DNA of 14,693 bases from Anaerolineales bacterium UBA5195 (GTDB lineage Bacteria > Chloroflexota > Anaerolineae > Anaerolineales > Villigracilaceae), in the NCBI GenBank assembly GCA_002412925.1, contig DHVZ01000102.1, forward strand, positions 1 through 14,693, in the 5' to 3' direction. This document shows positions 5,762-12,488 of this stretch, piece after piece (positions within the stretch are counted from its first letter, which is position 1; each line of letters opens with the position of its first letter). The position numbers were made by a program, and so were the translations under genes. The notes below the pieces were generated by a model, which searched no databases, was not told the DNA's origin, and saw only the letters and a list, made by a program, of their open reading frames with translations.

Positions 5762-7558
5762 TCATTCCTGAAATCCAGTGCTGTAGAGCTCAAAATAATA
5801 GCCTTTCAGATTTATTAACTCATCGTGGCTGCCCTGCTCAATGACCCGGCCGTCATGGATGACGACAATCAAATCGGCGTTGGTGATGGTCGAAAGGCGG
5901 TGGGCAATCACGAAGGCTGTCCGCCCCTTGAGCAGGCGCGCCAGGGCGCGTTGGATGACCTGTTCTGTCTGGGTGTCGACAGAAGAAGTCGCCTCATCGA
6001 GAATCAGGATGCGCGGGTCGGCCAACAGGGCCCGGGCAAAGGAAATCAATTGTCGCTGGCCGACGCTCAGCAGGACGCCGCCCTCCTCGACGACCGTCTC
6101 ATAGCCATTTTTTAACCCGGTGATGAATTCATGCGCACCGACGGCGGTTGCCGCTGCAACGATCTCGTCGTCATTGGCTTCCAGGCGGCCAAACTTGATA
6201 TTTTCCCTGACCGTGCCATTGAACAAGAAGGGGTCCTGGAGGACAATTCCCATTTGCCTGCGCAGGGAGGCCTGGGTTACGCTCCGCAGATCATAGCCGT
6301 CCACAGTGACCTGGCCCTCGGTCGGATCGTGGAACCGGGAGAGCAGTTTTACTAAAGTGGTCTTCCCTGCTCCGGTCTCGCCGACCAGGGCCACGGTCGA
6401 GCCAGCCGGGACAGACAGGTCAATTTGACGGAGAACAGGCGTCGGGTCGTCGGAATAGTGGAAGGAAACTCCGTTGAAACAGACCTCGCCCCTGATCGCC
6501 GGCAGGTCGCTGGCGGTGGAGGCATCCTGAACTTCCACCGGGGTATCCAGCAGGCCCAGCAGGCGTTCGCCGCCCGCCATCGTGGTCTGGAGCGTGTCGA
6601 TCCGGCGGAAGAGATCCCGGATCGGCTCGAAAAAGCGGTCAATGTAGAGCACAAAGGCCACCAGCACCCCGGCCGTGATCTGTTCGCCGACAACCGCCGT
6701 GCCTCCCAGCCAGACAACCAGCGCAGTGGCAATCGCTCCCAACGCATCGACCACCGGGTAATACAAAGCTGCGACTCGCGCTGCGTTCAGCCCCATTTGT
6801 AAGTGATAACGATTGGTTTCATTACTGAAATGCTCATAATTGGTTTGCTGACGTGAAAAAGCCTGCACCACGCGGACCCCATTGATATTCTCAGCCAGGA
6901 CAGAATTCACCCAAGAAATGGCCGCCCGCACCTTGCGATAATTTCGGCGCGCCGCGCGGCGAAAAATGTAGGTTGCCAGCGCCATCAACGGCAGCACCAT
7001 AAATGTAATCAGTGAAAGGCGCAGATTCATGCTCAGCATGGCAATAATGATGCCCGCCAGCACAAACACATCTCGCACGATGGCCAGCATGCCCCAGGTG
7101 AGAAATTCTCGCAGCGTTTCCACATCGTTGATGACGCGCGTGATCACCCGGCCAACGCTATAGCGGCTGTAAAAATTGAGTGAAAGTTTCTGTAAATGCG
7201 CGAAGAGCGCCTTGCGCAGGTCGTAAATCACCGACTGCCCGACAATGGCCATGTGCTTGACGCGGAAGTAAGTGCAAATCCATTGAAGGATGGAAACCGC
7301 CACGAAAGCGAGAACTGTCTGACGCAGGATCGCGAGGTTTTGCGCAGCCAGGCCGTCATCGAGGGCCACCTTGACGAAATATGGCCCGGCTACTGCAGCC
7401 GCCGAGGCGCCGCCCATGAAGAAAAGCGCAACGATCACGCGCCAGTTATACGGGCGGATGAATTCCACGAGGCGCCGGGCAATCCGCGGATCGAAGGCTT
7501 TGTCGTATTGTTCCTCAGACTGGGTGACGTAGGCAGGCGGGGTGATGGTCTGTGTCAT
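5762..7558 (-). CDS. ABC exporter half-transporter (catalytically canonical Walker B partner)
   Basis: 598 residues: an ABC exporter membrane domain with about six helices (first near 38-60, last near 295-312), then an NBD. Motifs: Walker A GETGAGKT (393-400), Q-loop Gln441 in LQDPFLF, signature LSVGQ (497-501, where LSGGQ is canonical), Walker B LILDE (518-522, catalytic Glu522) and H-loop His553. The X-loop region reads TVVEEGG (488-494) rather than TxVGERG. The neighbouring 603-residue gene has complementary features, so the two probably form a heterodimeric multidrug- or lipid-type exporter in the cytoplasmic membrane. The substrate is unknown. The start at 7558 has only a weak purine-rich stretch upstream. 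The partner gene ends 148 bases upstream. Confidence 0.92.
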   Translation of the reverse strand: MTQTITPPAYVTQSEEQYDKAFDPRIARRLVEFIRPYNWRVIVALFFMGGASAAAVAGPYFVKVALDDGLAAQNLAILRQTVLAFVAVSILQWICTYFRVKHMAIVGQSVIYDLRKALFAHLQKLSLNFYSRYSVGRVITRVINDVETLREFLTWGMLAIVRDVFVLAGIIIAMLSMNLRLSLITFMVLPLMALATYIFRRAARRNYRKVRAAISWVNSVLAENINGVRVVQAFSRQQTNYEHFSNETNRYHLQMGLNAARVAALYYPVVDALGAIATALVVWLGGTAVVGEQITAGVLVAFVLYIDRFFEPIRDLFRRIDTLQTTMAGGERLLGLLDTPVEVQDASTASDLPAIRGEVCFNGVSFHYSDDPTPVLRQIDLSVPAGSTVALVGETGAGKTTLVKLLSRFHDPTEGQVTVDGYDLRSVTQASLRRQMGIVLQDPFLFNGTVRENIKFGRLEANDDEIVAAATAVGAHEFITGLKNGYETVVEEGGVLLSVGQRQLISFARALLADPRILILDEATSSVDTQTEQVIQRALARLLKGRTAFVIAHRLSTITNADLIVVIHDGRVIEQGSHDELINLKGYYFELYSTGFQE

Positions 7559-7568
7559 AGTCTTTCTT

Positions 7569-7616
7569 TCGCCCTGAGCGGAGCCATCTGCTTTTGACGG
7601 CGCAGTCGAAGGGCGG
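7569..7616. repeat. Candidate dispersed intergenic repeat between the ABC genes
   Basis: The minus strand reads CGCCCTTCGACTGCGCC ... CCGCTCAGGGCG, with short inverted ends CGCCCT/AGGGCG (7570-7575 and 7610-7615). From memory, 'CCCTTCGAC...GCTCAGGGCG' elements are widespread dispersed repeats in several phyla. The insert accounts for part of the unusually long 148-base gap in this operon. Only one copy is seen here. Confidence 0.5.
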
Positions 7617-7680
7617 TTATCTGGTTACAGTTGTTTTCCTGAGAATGTCATTCGACTTCGGGCTTCAAAAAGCATTCAGC

Positions 7681-7699
7681 CCTCCGCACAGGACGGAGG
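7681..7699 (-). other. Hairpin after the first ABC gene
   Basis: CCTCCG (7681-7686) and CGGAGG (7694-7699) form a 6-bp stem with a 7-base loop, eight bases after the stop of the 603-residue ABC gene. TTTTT comes only 8-11 bases later on the minus strand, so it is a weak terminator at best, or an intercistronic processing or attenuation element. Confidence 0.4.
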
Positions 7700-7706
7700 T
7701 ATCAGG

Positions 7707-9518
7707 CTATGCTTCCTCGTCATGAGGCAGCTTTTCGAGCAAAGCAGGTTCGTTTTCTGTTTCAAATTCTCCAATCTCATTCATAAACTCTTCGGTCGCC
7801 CGCAGCTGCAAATCGTGGATTTCTTGATACAACCCACCCTGCGCCAGGAGCTCGGCATGCTTCCCACGCTGAACGATGCATCCATTGTCCAACACCAGGA
7901 TCAAGTCAGCACGGCGGACGGTGCTCAAGCGGTGCGCAATCACAAAGGTGGTCCGGCCCTCCATCAGCTTGTCGAGCGCCTCCTGGATGAGTTTTTCCGT
8001 CTGCGTATCCACCGATGAAAGTGAATCGTCGAGAATCAGGATGCGTGGATCCATCAAAAGGGCGCGAGCAATTGCCACGCGCTGGCGCTGCCCGCCCGAA
8101 AGGGTGATTCCCCGCTCGCCCACCACGGTTTCATAACCCTGCGGAAAGCCGACGATGAACTCGTGCGCCTGGGCCGCCCGGGCGGCTGCAATGATTTCGT
8201 CATCGCTCGCCTCAGGGCGGCCATAACGGAGGTTCTCGCGCAGGCTGTCTGAAAAGAGCAGCGAGGTTTGCAGCACGATCCCGATCTGGCGGCGCAGGCT
8301 GACCAGGTCCAGGTTGCGGACATCCTGCCCATCGACCAAAACTGCGCCATCCGTGACGTCATAGAAGCGGGGAATCAGATTAATCAGCGAGGTTTTGCCC
8401 GAACCGGTTGCGCCAATCAGGGCAACAATCTGGTTTCTCTCGACCCGCACATTGATCTCTGCCAGGGAATCTCTGGTCTCGTCCTGGTATTTTAGCGCCA
8501 CAGCGCGGAATTCGACCTCGCCCGTCAGCGTAGACAGTTTTACTGCATTCGGCGGTGACTGGATTTCTGGAACGTGATCAAGGATTTCCCAAACCCGCTG
8601 CGCTCCGGCCGCTGCCTCGCCGCCAGCATTGACCAGCCAGGTCAATTGTTGGGCTGGCGCAGCCAGCATCAAGAGATAAGCATTGAAGGCGACAATCTCT
8701 CCAACCGACATGGTCCCCGCCATGACCATTTGCCCGCCAAACCACAAGATCAGGATCGTGCCGACTGTCACCAGCCAAGAAGTTGTCGGCATGACTGTGG
8801 CCCAATTGGTTACGACGGTAACGCGTGCCTTGTAATAGGCTTGATTGATTTTGTCGAAGCGCTCGATCTCGTGCGGTTCGCGGGCAAAGGCGCGAATGAC
8901 CTGTGCCCCGGTCACATTCTCTTGGAGGCGAGCCGAAAGGTCGCCGAGGGCGTTATCAACCTGGTAAAACAATTTCGTGATTCGGTTACCAAAATCCGCA
9001 GCAACCCACAGGAGCGGAAGCATCGGCGCAAGGGCAATCAGGCCCAGTTTCCAGTTATCCAGCAGCATCAGCGCAGCAATCCCACCGCCCAGCAGGATCA
9101 ATTGAATCCACTCGATGATGCTCGACCCGGCGAAATCCTGGATGGCGCGGACATCCTCAATACAGCGTGAGATTAATTGACCAGTCTGCGCATGGTCGTG
9201 GAAAGTGAAAGGCATGGATTGGATGTGGTCATAGAGCCGGTTACGCAGATCATAGCCGATGTGAGCGGCAATCCACTGGGCCAGGTAGCGCTGCACCAGT
9301 CCCAGTGCCGCAGAGAAGAGACCCAATCCAAGCAAAAGCAGCGCCGAATGGAGGATGAACGCAGTTTGCCCTTTGAGTAAACCATCGTCGATCACGCCCT
9401 GGATGATGCGCGGCACAACCAGCGACAGCCCGGTCATGGTCAACAGGATGACGAGGTTGGCAAAGATTTGCCAGGCGTAGGGCTTGAGAAAGACACGGAT
9501 CCGCAGGAGATATTTCAT
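7707..9518 (-). CDS. ABC exporter half-transporter (degenerate Walker B partner)
   Basis: 603 residues: membrane domain with about six helices (first near 15-38, last near 271-292), then an NBD. Motifs: Walker A GATGSGKT (369-376), Q-loop Gln417, X-loop TVVGERG (464-470), canonical signature LSGGQ (473-477), Walker B LILDD (494-498) and H-loop His529. Asp498 replaces the catalytic glutamate. Together with the LSVGQ signature of the downstream gene this is the pattern of heterodimeric exporters with one degenerate and one consensus ATP site. The C terminus carries an acidic tail (about 576-603). No strong Shine-Dalgarno lies before ATG 9518. It is the first gene of a probable three-gene operon with the second ABC gene and the kinase-like gene. 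Confidence 0.92.
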   Translation of the reverse strand: MKYLLRIRVFLKPYAWQIFANLVILLTMTGLSLVVPRIIQGVIDDGLLKGQTAFILHSALLLLGLGLFSAALGLVQRYLAQWIAAHIGYDLRNRLYDHIQSMPFTFHDHAQTGQLISRCIEDVRAIQDFAGSSIIEWIQLILLGGGIAALMLLDNWKLGLIALAPMLPLLWVAADFGNRITKLFYQVDNALGDLSARLQENVTGAQVIRAFAREPHEIERFDKINQAYYKARVTVVTNWATVMPTTSWLVTVGTILILWFGGQMVMAGTMSVGEIVAFNAYLLMLAAPAQQLTWLVNAGGEAAAGAQRVWEILDHVPEIQSPPNAVKLSTLTGEVEFRAVALKYQDETRDSLAEINVRVERNQIVALIGATGSGKTSLINLIPRFYDVTDGAVLVDGQDVRNLDLVSLRRQIGIVLQTSLLFSDSLRENLRYGRPEASDDEIIAAARAAQAHEFIVGFPQGYETVVGERGITLSGGQRQRVAIARALLMDPRILILDDSLSSVDTQTEKLIQEALDKLMEGRTTFVIAHRLSTVRRADLILVLDNGCIVQRGKHAELLAQGGLYQEIHDLQLRATEEFMNEIGEFETENEPALLEKLPHDEEA

Positions 9519-9598
9519 TGGTAGATAGTGATGTCAGCAAGCAGAACATCCCCAGCCCTATTGTCCCATGAATTACGGGAATGGATGTCGGGTTTTAA

Positions 9599-9613
9599 GG
9601 ATGATCTTCATCC
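9599..9613. promoter_or_regulatory. Operator-like inverted repeat in the divergent gap
   Basis: GGATGA-TCT-TCATCC is a perfect 6-bp dyad with a 3-base centre, in the 252-base gap between the divergent ABC and PanB genes. It could be a repressor site or a chance dyad. No convincing promoter toward the ABC gene was found, and the gap holds no other gene. Confidence 0.3.
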
Positions 9614-9674
9614 CTGATCTGCGGCGTCGTGGATCTATTGTGCAGATTTCGAACAGAGATGTGATTTTCGTCAA

Positions 9675-9703
9675 TTGCGCCGAATCTGTTTTGGCTCTAT
9701 ACT
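9675..9703 (+). promoter_or_regulatory. Probable sigma-70-type promoter of the PanB operon
   Basis: TTGCGC (9675-9680), a 17-base spacer, then TATACT (9698-9703). Transcription would start near 9710, about 60 bases before the gene. GGAGG (9761-9765) is five bases before ATG 9771. Confidence 0.55.
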
Positions 9704-9770
9704 AGTAGCGCAACGACAAAGGTTGTGGCACCAGGAATAGCGCAAACCAATTTACGCAACGGAGGAATCG

Positions 9771-10685
9771 ATGACCGAAGGACGCAAGAAAATCACATTA
9801 CCATACTTGTTCGACAAAGTGGCGAAAGGCGAGCCAATTACCTGGCTGACCTGCTACGATTACCCGACTGCCTACTTGCAAGAGCAGGCCGGGATTGAGA
9901 TGATCCTGGTTGGCGACAGCCTGGGGATGACCATGCTGGGCTTTGACTCTACCTTGCCGGTCAAGATGGATGATATGATCCGCCACGCCTCGGCTGTCCG
10001 GCGCGGCGCCTCGACGGCTTTTGTGGTCGGCGATATGCCTTACATGACCTACCAGGCCTCGATTGAAGACGCCATTCGGAATGCCGGGCGTTTTATGGCC
10101 GAAGCCAGCTGCGATGCTATCAAGCTCGAGGGCGGCGCTGCCATGGCCGACCGCATCAAAGGGATTGTCGATGCGGGCATCCCAGCCATTGGCCATTTGG
10201 GGCTGACACCCCAGTCGGTCTCGGCGCTGGGCGGTTTCAAGGTGCAGGGCAAAGATGCCGCGCTGGCCAAGAAAATCCTGGATGACGCCAAAGCGCTTGA
10301 AAAGGCCGGGGCTTTCATGATCCTGCTCGAAATGGTCCCTGACCGGCTTTGCAAGCTCATCACCGAGCAGGCCGAGAATTGTATCATCATGAGCCTGGGT
10401 TCCGGGCCGGATGCGCATGGACAACTGCTGATTTATCACGACATGTTTGGCCTATATCCGAAGTTCAAGCCGAAGATGGCGAAAGTCTTTGGCAATGCGG
10501 GTGAAGTTATCCTGAATGGCTTGAAAGGCTATCACGATGAAGTCATCGGCAAACAATTCCCTCAGCCGGAGAACTGGTTTGGCATGAAGGATGAGCAGTA
10601 TGCCGAGCTTGAAAAACTTATTGAGGCAGACAAGCATAAAAAAAGCGATTGTGACTGCGACTGCGATTGCTGCAAAGATAAATAA
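9771..10685 (+). CDS. panB: PanB-type 3-methyl-2-oxobutanoate hydroxymethyltransferase (ketopantoate hydroxymethyltransferase)
   Basis: 304 residues; PanB makes ketopantoate from 2-oxoisovalerate with methylene-tetrahydrofolate, the first committed step toward pantothenate and CoA. Metal- and substrate-site residues align: VGDSLG (47-52, Asp49), VGDMPY (86-91, Asp88), IKLEGG (117-122, Glu120) and LLEMVP (185-190, Glu187). GGFKVQGK (154-161) also fits. Two oddities: the usual IGIGAG...DGQ motif reads SLGSG...AHGQ (208-218), and after the normal end near FPQPENWF (263-270) there is an extra tail of about 34 residues finishing in DCDCDCDCCKDK. No panC or panD is adjacent; an unassigned gene follows 66 bases later. 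Fold and reaction class are likely; the exact substrate is less certain than the name implies. Confidence 0.85.
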   Translation: MTEGRKKITLPYLFDKVAKGEPITWLTCYDYPTAYLQEQAGIEMILVGDSLGMTMLGFDSTLPVKMDDMIRHASAVRRGASTAFVVGDMPYMTYQASIEDAIRNAGRFMAEASCDAIKLEGGAAMADRIKGIVDAGIPAIGHLGLTPQSVSALGGFKVQGKDAALAKKILDDAKALEKAGAFMILLEMVPDRLCKLITEQAENCIIMSLGSGPDAHGQLLIYHDMFGLYPKFKPKMAKVFGNAGEVILNGLKGYHDEVIGKQFPQPENWFGMKDEQYAELEKLIEADKHKKSDCDCDCDCCKDK

Positions 10686-10695
10686 TTGACCTGGT

Positions 10696-10725
10696 AAAGG
10701 CGTGCTCATATTTGAGCGCGCCTTT
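10696..10725 (+). other. Intercistronic stem-loop in the PanB operon
   Basis: AAAGGCGTGCTCA (10696-10708) pairs with TGAGCGCGCCTTT (10713-10725) over 13 bp with one G-T wobble and a 4-base loop. No T-run beyond CTTT follows, so partial termination or mRNA processing is more likely than full termination. AAGGAG (10741-10746) then serves the next gene. Confidence 0.55.
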
Positions 10726-10751
10726 AATGACCCGGCTGTCAAGGAGAAAAA

Positions 10752-12017
10752 ATGGACGAAAAGCTGCGCCAATCCCTTAAAATTCCCACTTCCCGGCTGG
10801 AGGCGATTAACGCTGTCTTGCTGGATCCCAATGAACGTGTCATCAATGATTTCCTGGCGGTTGTCGCCAAGCACGGCACGCCCGAAGAAATCAACCGCAA
10901 GCATATCGAATCGCGCAAGCGCGAAAACCTGTTCAAGCAGATCGAAGCCAGGAACCCGGAACATCTCAAAGACTTGAAATGGTTGCTTGAACAGCGCGAT
11001 CGCGGCGCATTCATCCCGGTCGCGGATTACCGGCGCAAAGTTCTGGGCGCGAAGGCGGACCAGACCAAATTCAAGGATGAGTCTGCCGTCACGCTGGAAG
11101 TCTCGGCGCTTCAATATTTCCCCTGGATCCGCCCGATGGCCGAACGCGCTATCAAGGACGGGACTCTCATCCCCGGACGTTTTATTGCCGTCCGCAAGAT
11201 GAAGGAGTCTGAAGCGGATGGCGACTTGCCCGCCATCGTGGCCGCGCTTGATATCATGGGCGCATCTTTTGTCGAAACGTTGGATACCAAAGGCACCGAC
11301 GGTTCCAACATTCACCTGAACGGCCCGGCCACGATCACTGGCTATTTTGGCGGGATTGGGCAGCCGAATGAACACGCCCTGCTGTGGTTGGATGAATTCC
11401 TGTACTATTACACCAATTTCGGCGTCCAGCACGTCCTTAATTTCAATGCTGGAACAATTTTGCTCGGTTTCCTGCTCCATCGGCTGGGCGTGGATATCCA
11501 GTTCAAGATTTCGGTCTTTTTTGGCAGCGATAACCCTTATCATGCGCTCTGGATCATGATGGCGGCCAAGCTCTTCAGCCGCGATGATGGCACTTCTCCG
11601 CTGATCGGGTTCAACTGGGCCAATTCAATCAACAATGAAACGATGGAACTGACCGCCCAATTCCGCAAGGCACTTGGTTTCGAAGACATTGTCCGCTTCG
11701 AGCATCACATCACCGAGACGTGGAAATCAATTGTCAAGCAGCCCTATAACCGCCGCGCCGAGCTGGTGGCTGTTGCCGATCACGTGGCAAATATCGCCGC
11801 CAAGCATGAAGGCGGTGACCCTGAAATCGATTCCGCGCGGCCCCACCCCTCCGACATCCTCGATTATTTCCGCGACAAACAGGAAGTGATCGATTCTGGC
11901 GATTGGGACGCGCTCCAGACCAACTTCATGGACAAGGTGGATGCCTGTAATAATTCTGCCTGGGCACTGACCGAACACGGGCTGAGCTTCATCGCAGCGA
12001 AAAACCTGCACAAGTAA
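10752..12017 (+). CDS. Conserved-looking protein of unknown function, partner of the PanB-type gene
   Basis: 421 residues, with AAGGAG spaced correctly before ATG 10752. I cannot assign it to a family. There is no signal peptide; one hydrophobic stretch (about 232-248, AGTILLGFLLHRLG) looks like a buried core helix rather than a membrane span. Residues 1-110 are charged and helical. Residues about 140-330 look like a globular alternating alpha/beta enzyme core with possible active-site clusters: LDTKGTDGSNIHLNGPAT (177-194), GYFGGIGQP (197-205), FFGSDNPYHALW (256-267), NWANSINNETME (288-299) and FEHHITETW (316-324). A histidine-, Asp- and Asn-rich core suggests a metal- or cofactor-dependent enzyme, but that is inference. 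It shares the PanB operon and is followed by a clear terminator, so it probably acts in the same pathway. Confidence 0.75.
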   Translation: MDEKLRQSLKIPTSRLEAINAVLLDPNERVINDFLAVVAKHGTPEEINRKHIESRKRENLFKQIEARNPEHLKDLKWLLEQRDRGAFIPVADYRRKVLGAKADQTKFKDESAVTLEVSALQYFPWIRPMAERAIKDGTLIPGRFIAVRKMKESEADGDLPAIVAALDIMGASFVETLDTKGTDGSNIHLNGPATITGYFGGIGQPNEHALLWLDEFLYYYTNFGVQHVLNFNAGTILLGFLLHRLGVDIQFKISVFFGSDNPYHALWIMMAAKLFSRDDGTSPLIGFNWANSINNETMELTAQFRKALGFEDIVRFEHHITETWKSIVKQPYNRRAELVAVADHVANIAAKHEGGDPEIDSARPHPSDILDYFRDKQEVIDSGDWDALQTNFMDKVDACNNSAWALTEHGLSFIAAKNLHK

Positions 12018-12043
12018 CGCTGGGTAGTGGCAGCTTTCTCCTT

Positions 12044-12078
12044 AGGGATAGGCGCAATTCGTTTGCCTATCCCTTTTT
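12044..12078 (+). terminator. Intrinsic terminator of the PanB operon
   Basis: AGGGATAGGC (12044-12053) pairs perfectly over 10 bp with GCCTATCCCT (12065-12074) around an 11-base loop, ending in TTTTT (12074-12078). Confidence 0.85.
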
Positions 12079-12079
12079 C

Positions 12080-12121
12080 TGTTAAAATTCGGTTGCTTTG
12101 AAATAATTTACATGTTATATT
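12080..12121 (+). promoter_or_regulatory. Probable promoter region of the ABM/alcohol dehydrogenase pair
   Basis: Two overlapping options. One is TTGCTT (12093-12098), a 17-base spacer and TATATT (12116-12121). The other is an extended -10, TGTTAAAAT (12080-12088), directly after the terminator. Both lie within 85 bases of the ABM gene start. Confidence 0.45.
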
Positions 12122-12164
12122 GGCTACACGAAATTTACTCAACCAAACAGGAAGGATGCGAGAA

Positions 12165-12488
12165 ATGTTCATTGTTCATGTTTTTATCCATGTTAAGGCT
12201 GACCAGGTGGAGGCGTTCAAGGCGGTCTCGCTCGAAAACGCCAGGAACAGTCTGCTCGAACCGGGCGTGGCGCGCTTTGATTTCATCCAACAGGCCGACG
12301 ACCCGAACCGTTTCGTGCTGGTCGAAGTCTACCGCACCCCAGAAGATGCGCCGAAACATAAGGAAACGGCCCATTACAACCGCTGGCGCGAACTGGCCGA
12401 ACCGCTGTTGGCCGAACCGCGCACGCGCATCATTTACTCCAATGTTTTTCCCGATGAAAAAGGCTGGGATTCGAGCCATGCGCTTTGA
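12165..12488 (+). CDS. ABM-domain protein (antibiotic biosynthesis monooxygenase/LsrG-like family)
   Basis: 107 residues, a single dimeric alpha+beta barrel domain typical of the family in length. It starts MFIVHVFIHVKAD and holds ARFDFIQQADDPNRFVLVE (36-54) and the diagnostic HKETAHYNRW (65-74), which matches the LsrG/YgiN type. The family includes quinol monooxygenases and the isomerase that processes phospho-AI-2, so the substrate is open. I chose ATG 12165 because AGGAAGG (12149-12155) gives it nine-base spacing; the in-frame ATG 12156 would abut the Shine-Dalgarno. The stop overlaps the next gene's start by 11 bases, implying translational coupling. Confidence 0.82.
   Translation: MFIVHVFIHVKADQVEAFKAVSLENARNSLLEPGVARFDFIQQADDPNRFVLVEVYRTPEDAPKHKETAHYNRWRELAEPLLAEPRTRIIYSNVFPDEKGWDSSHAL

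Noticed and set aside
10452..11543. A 363-codon minus-strand open frame
   Set aside because: It is antisense to the PanB gene end and the 421-residue gene, which have proper ribosome binding sites and operon structure; typical high-GC shadow.
12112..12477. N-terminal extension of the alcohol dehydrogenase to 506 residues
   Set aside because: The extra stretch is the ABM gene read in another frame; the conserved domain starts at ATG 12478.
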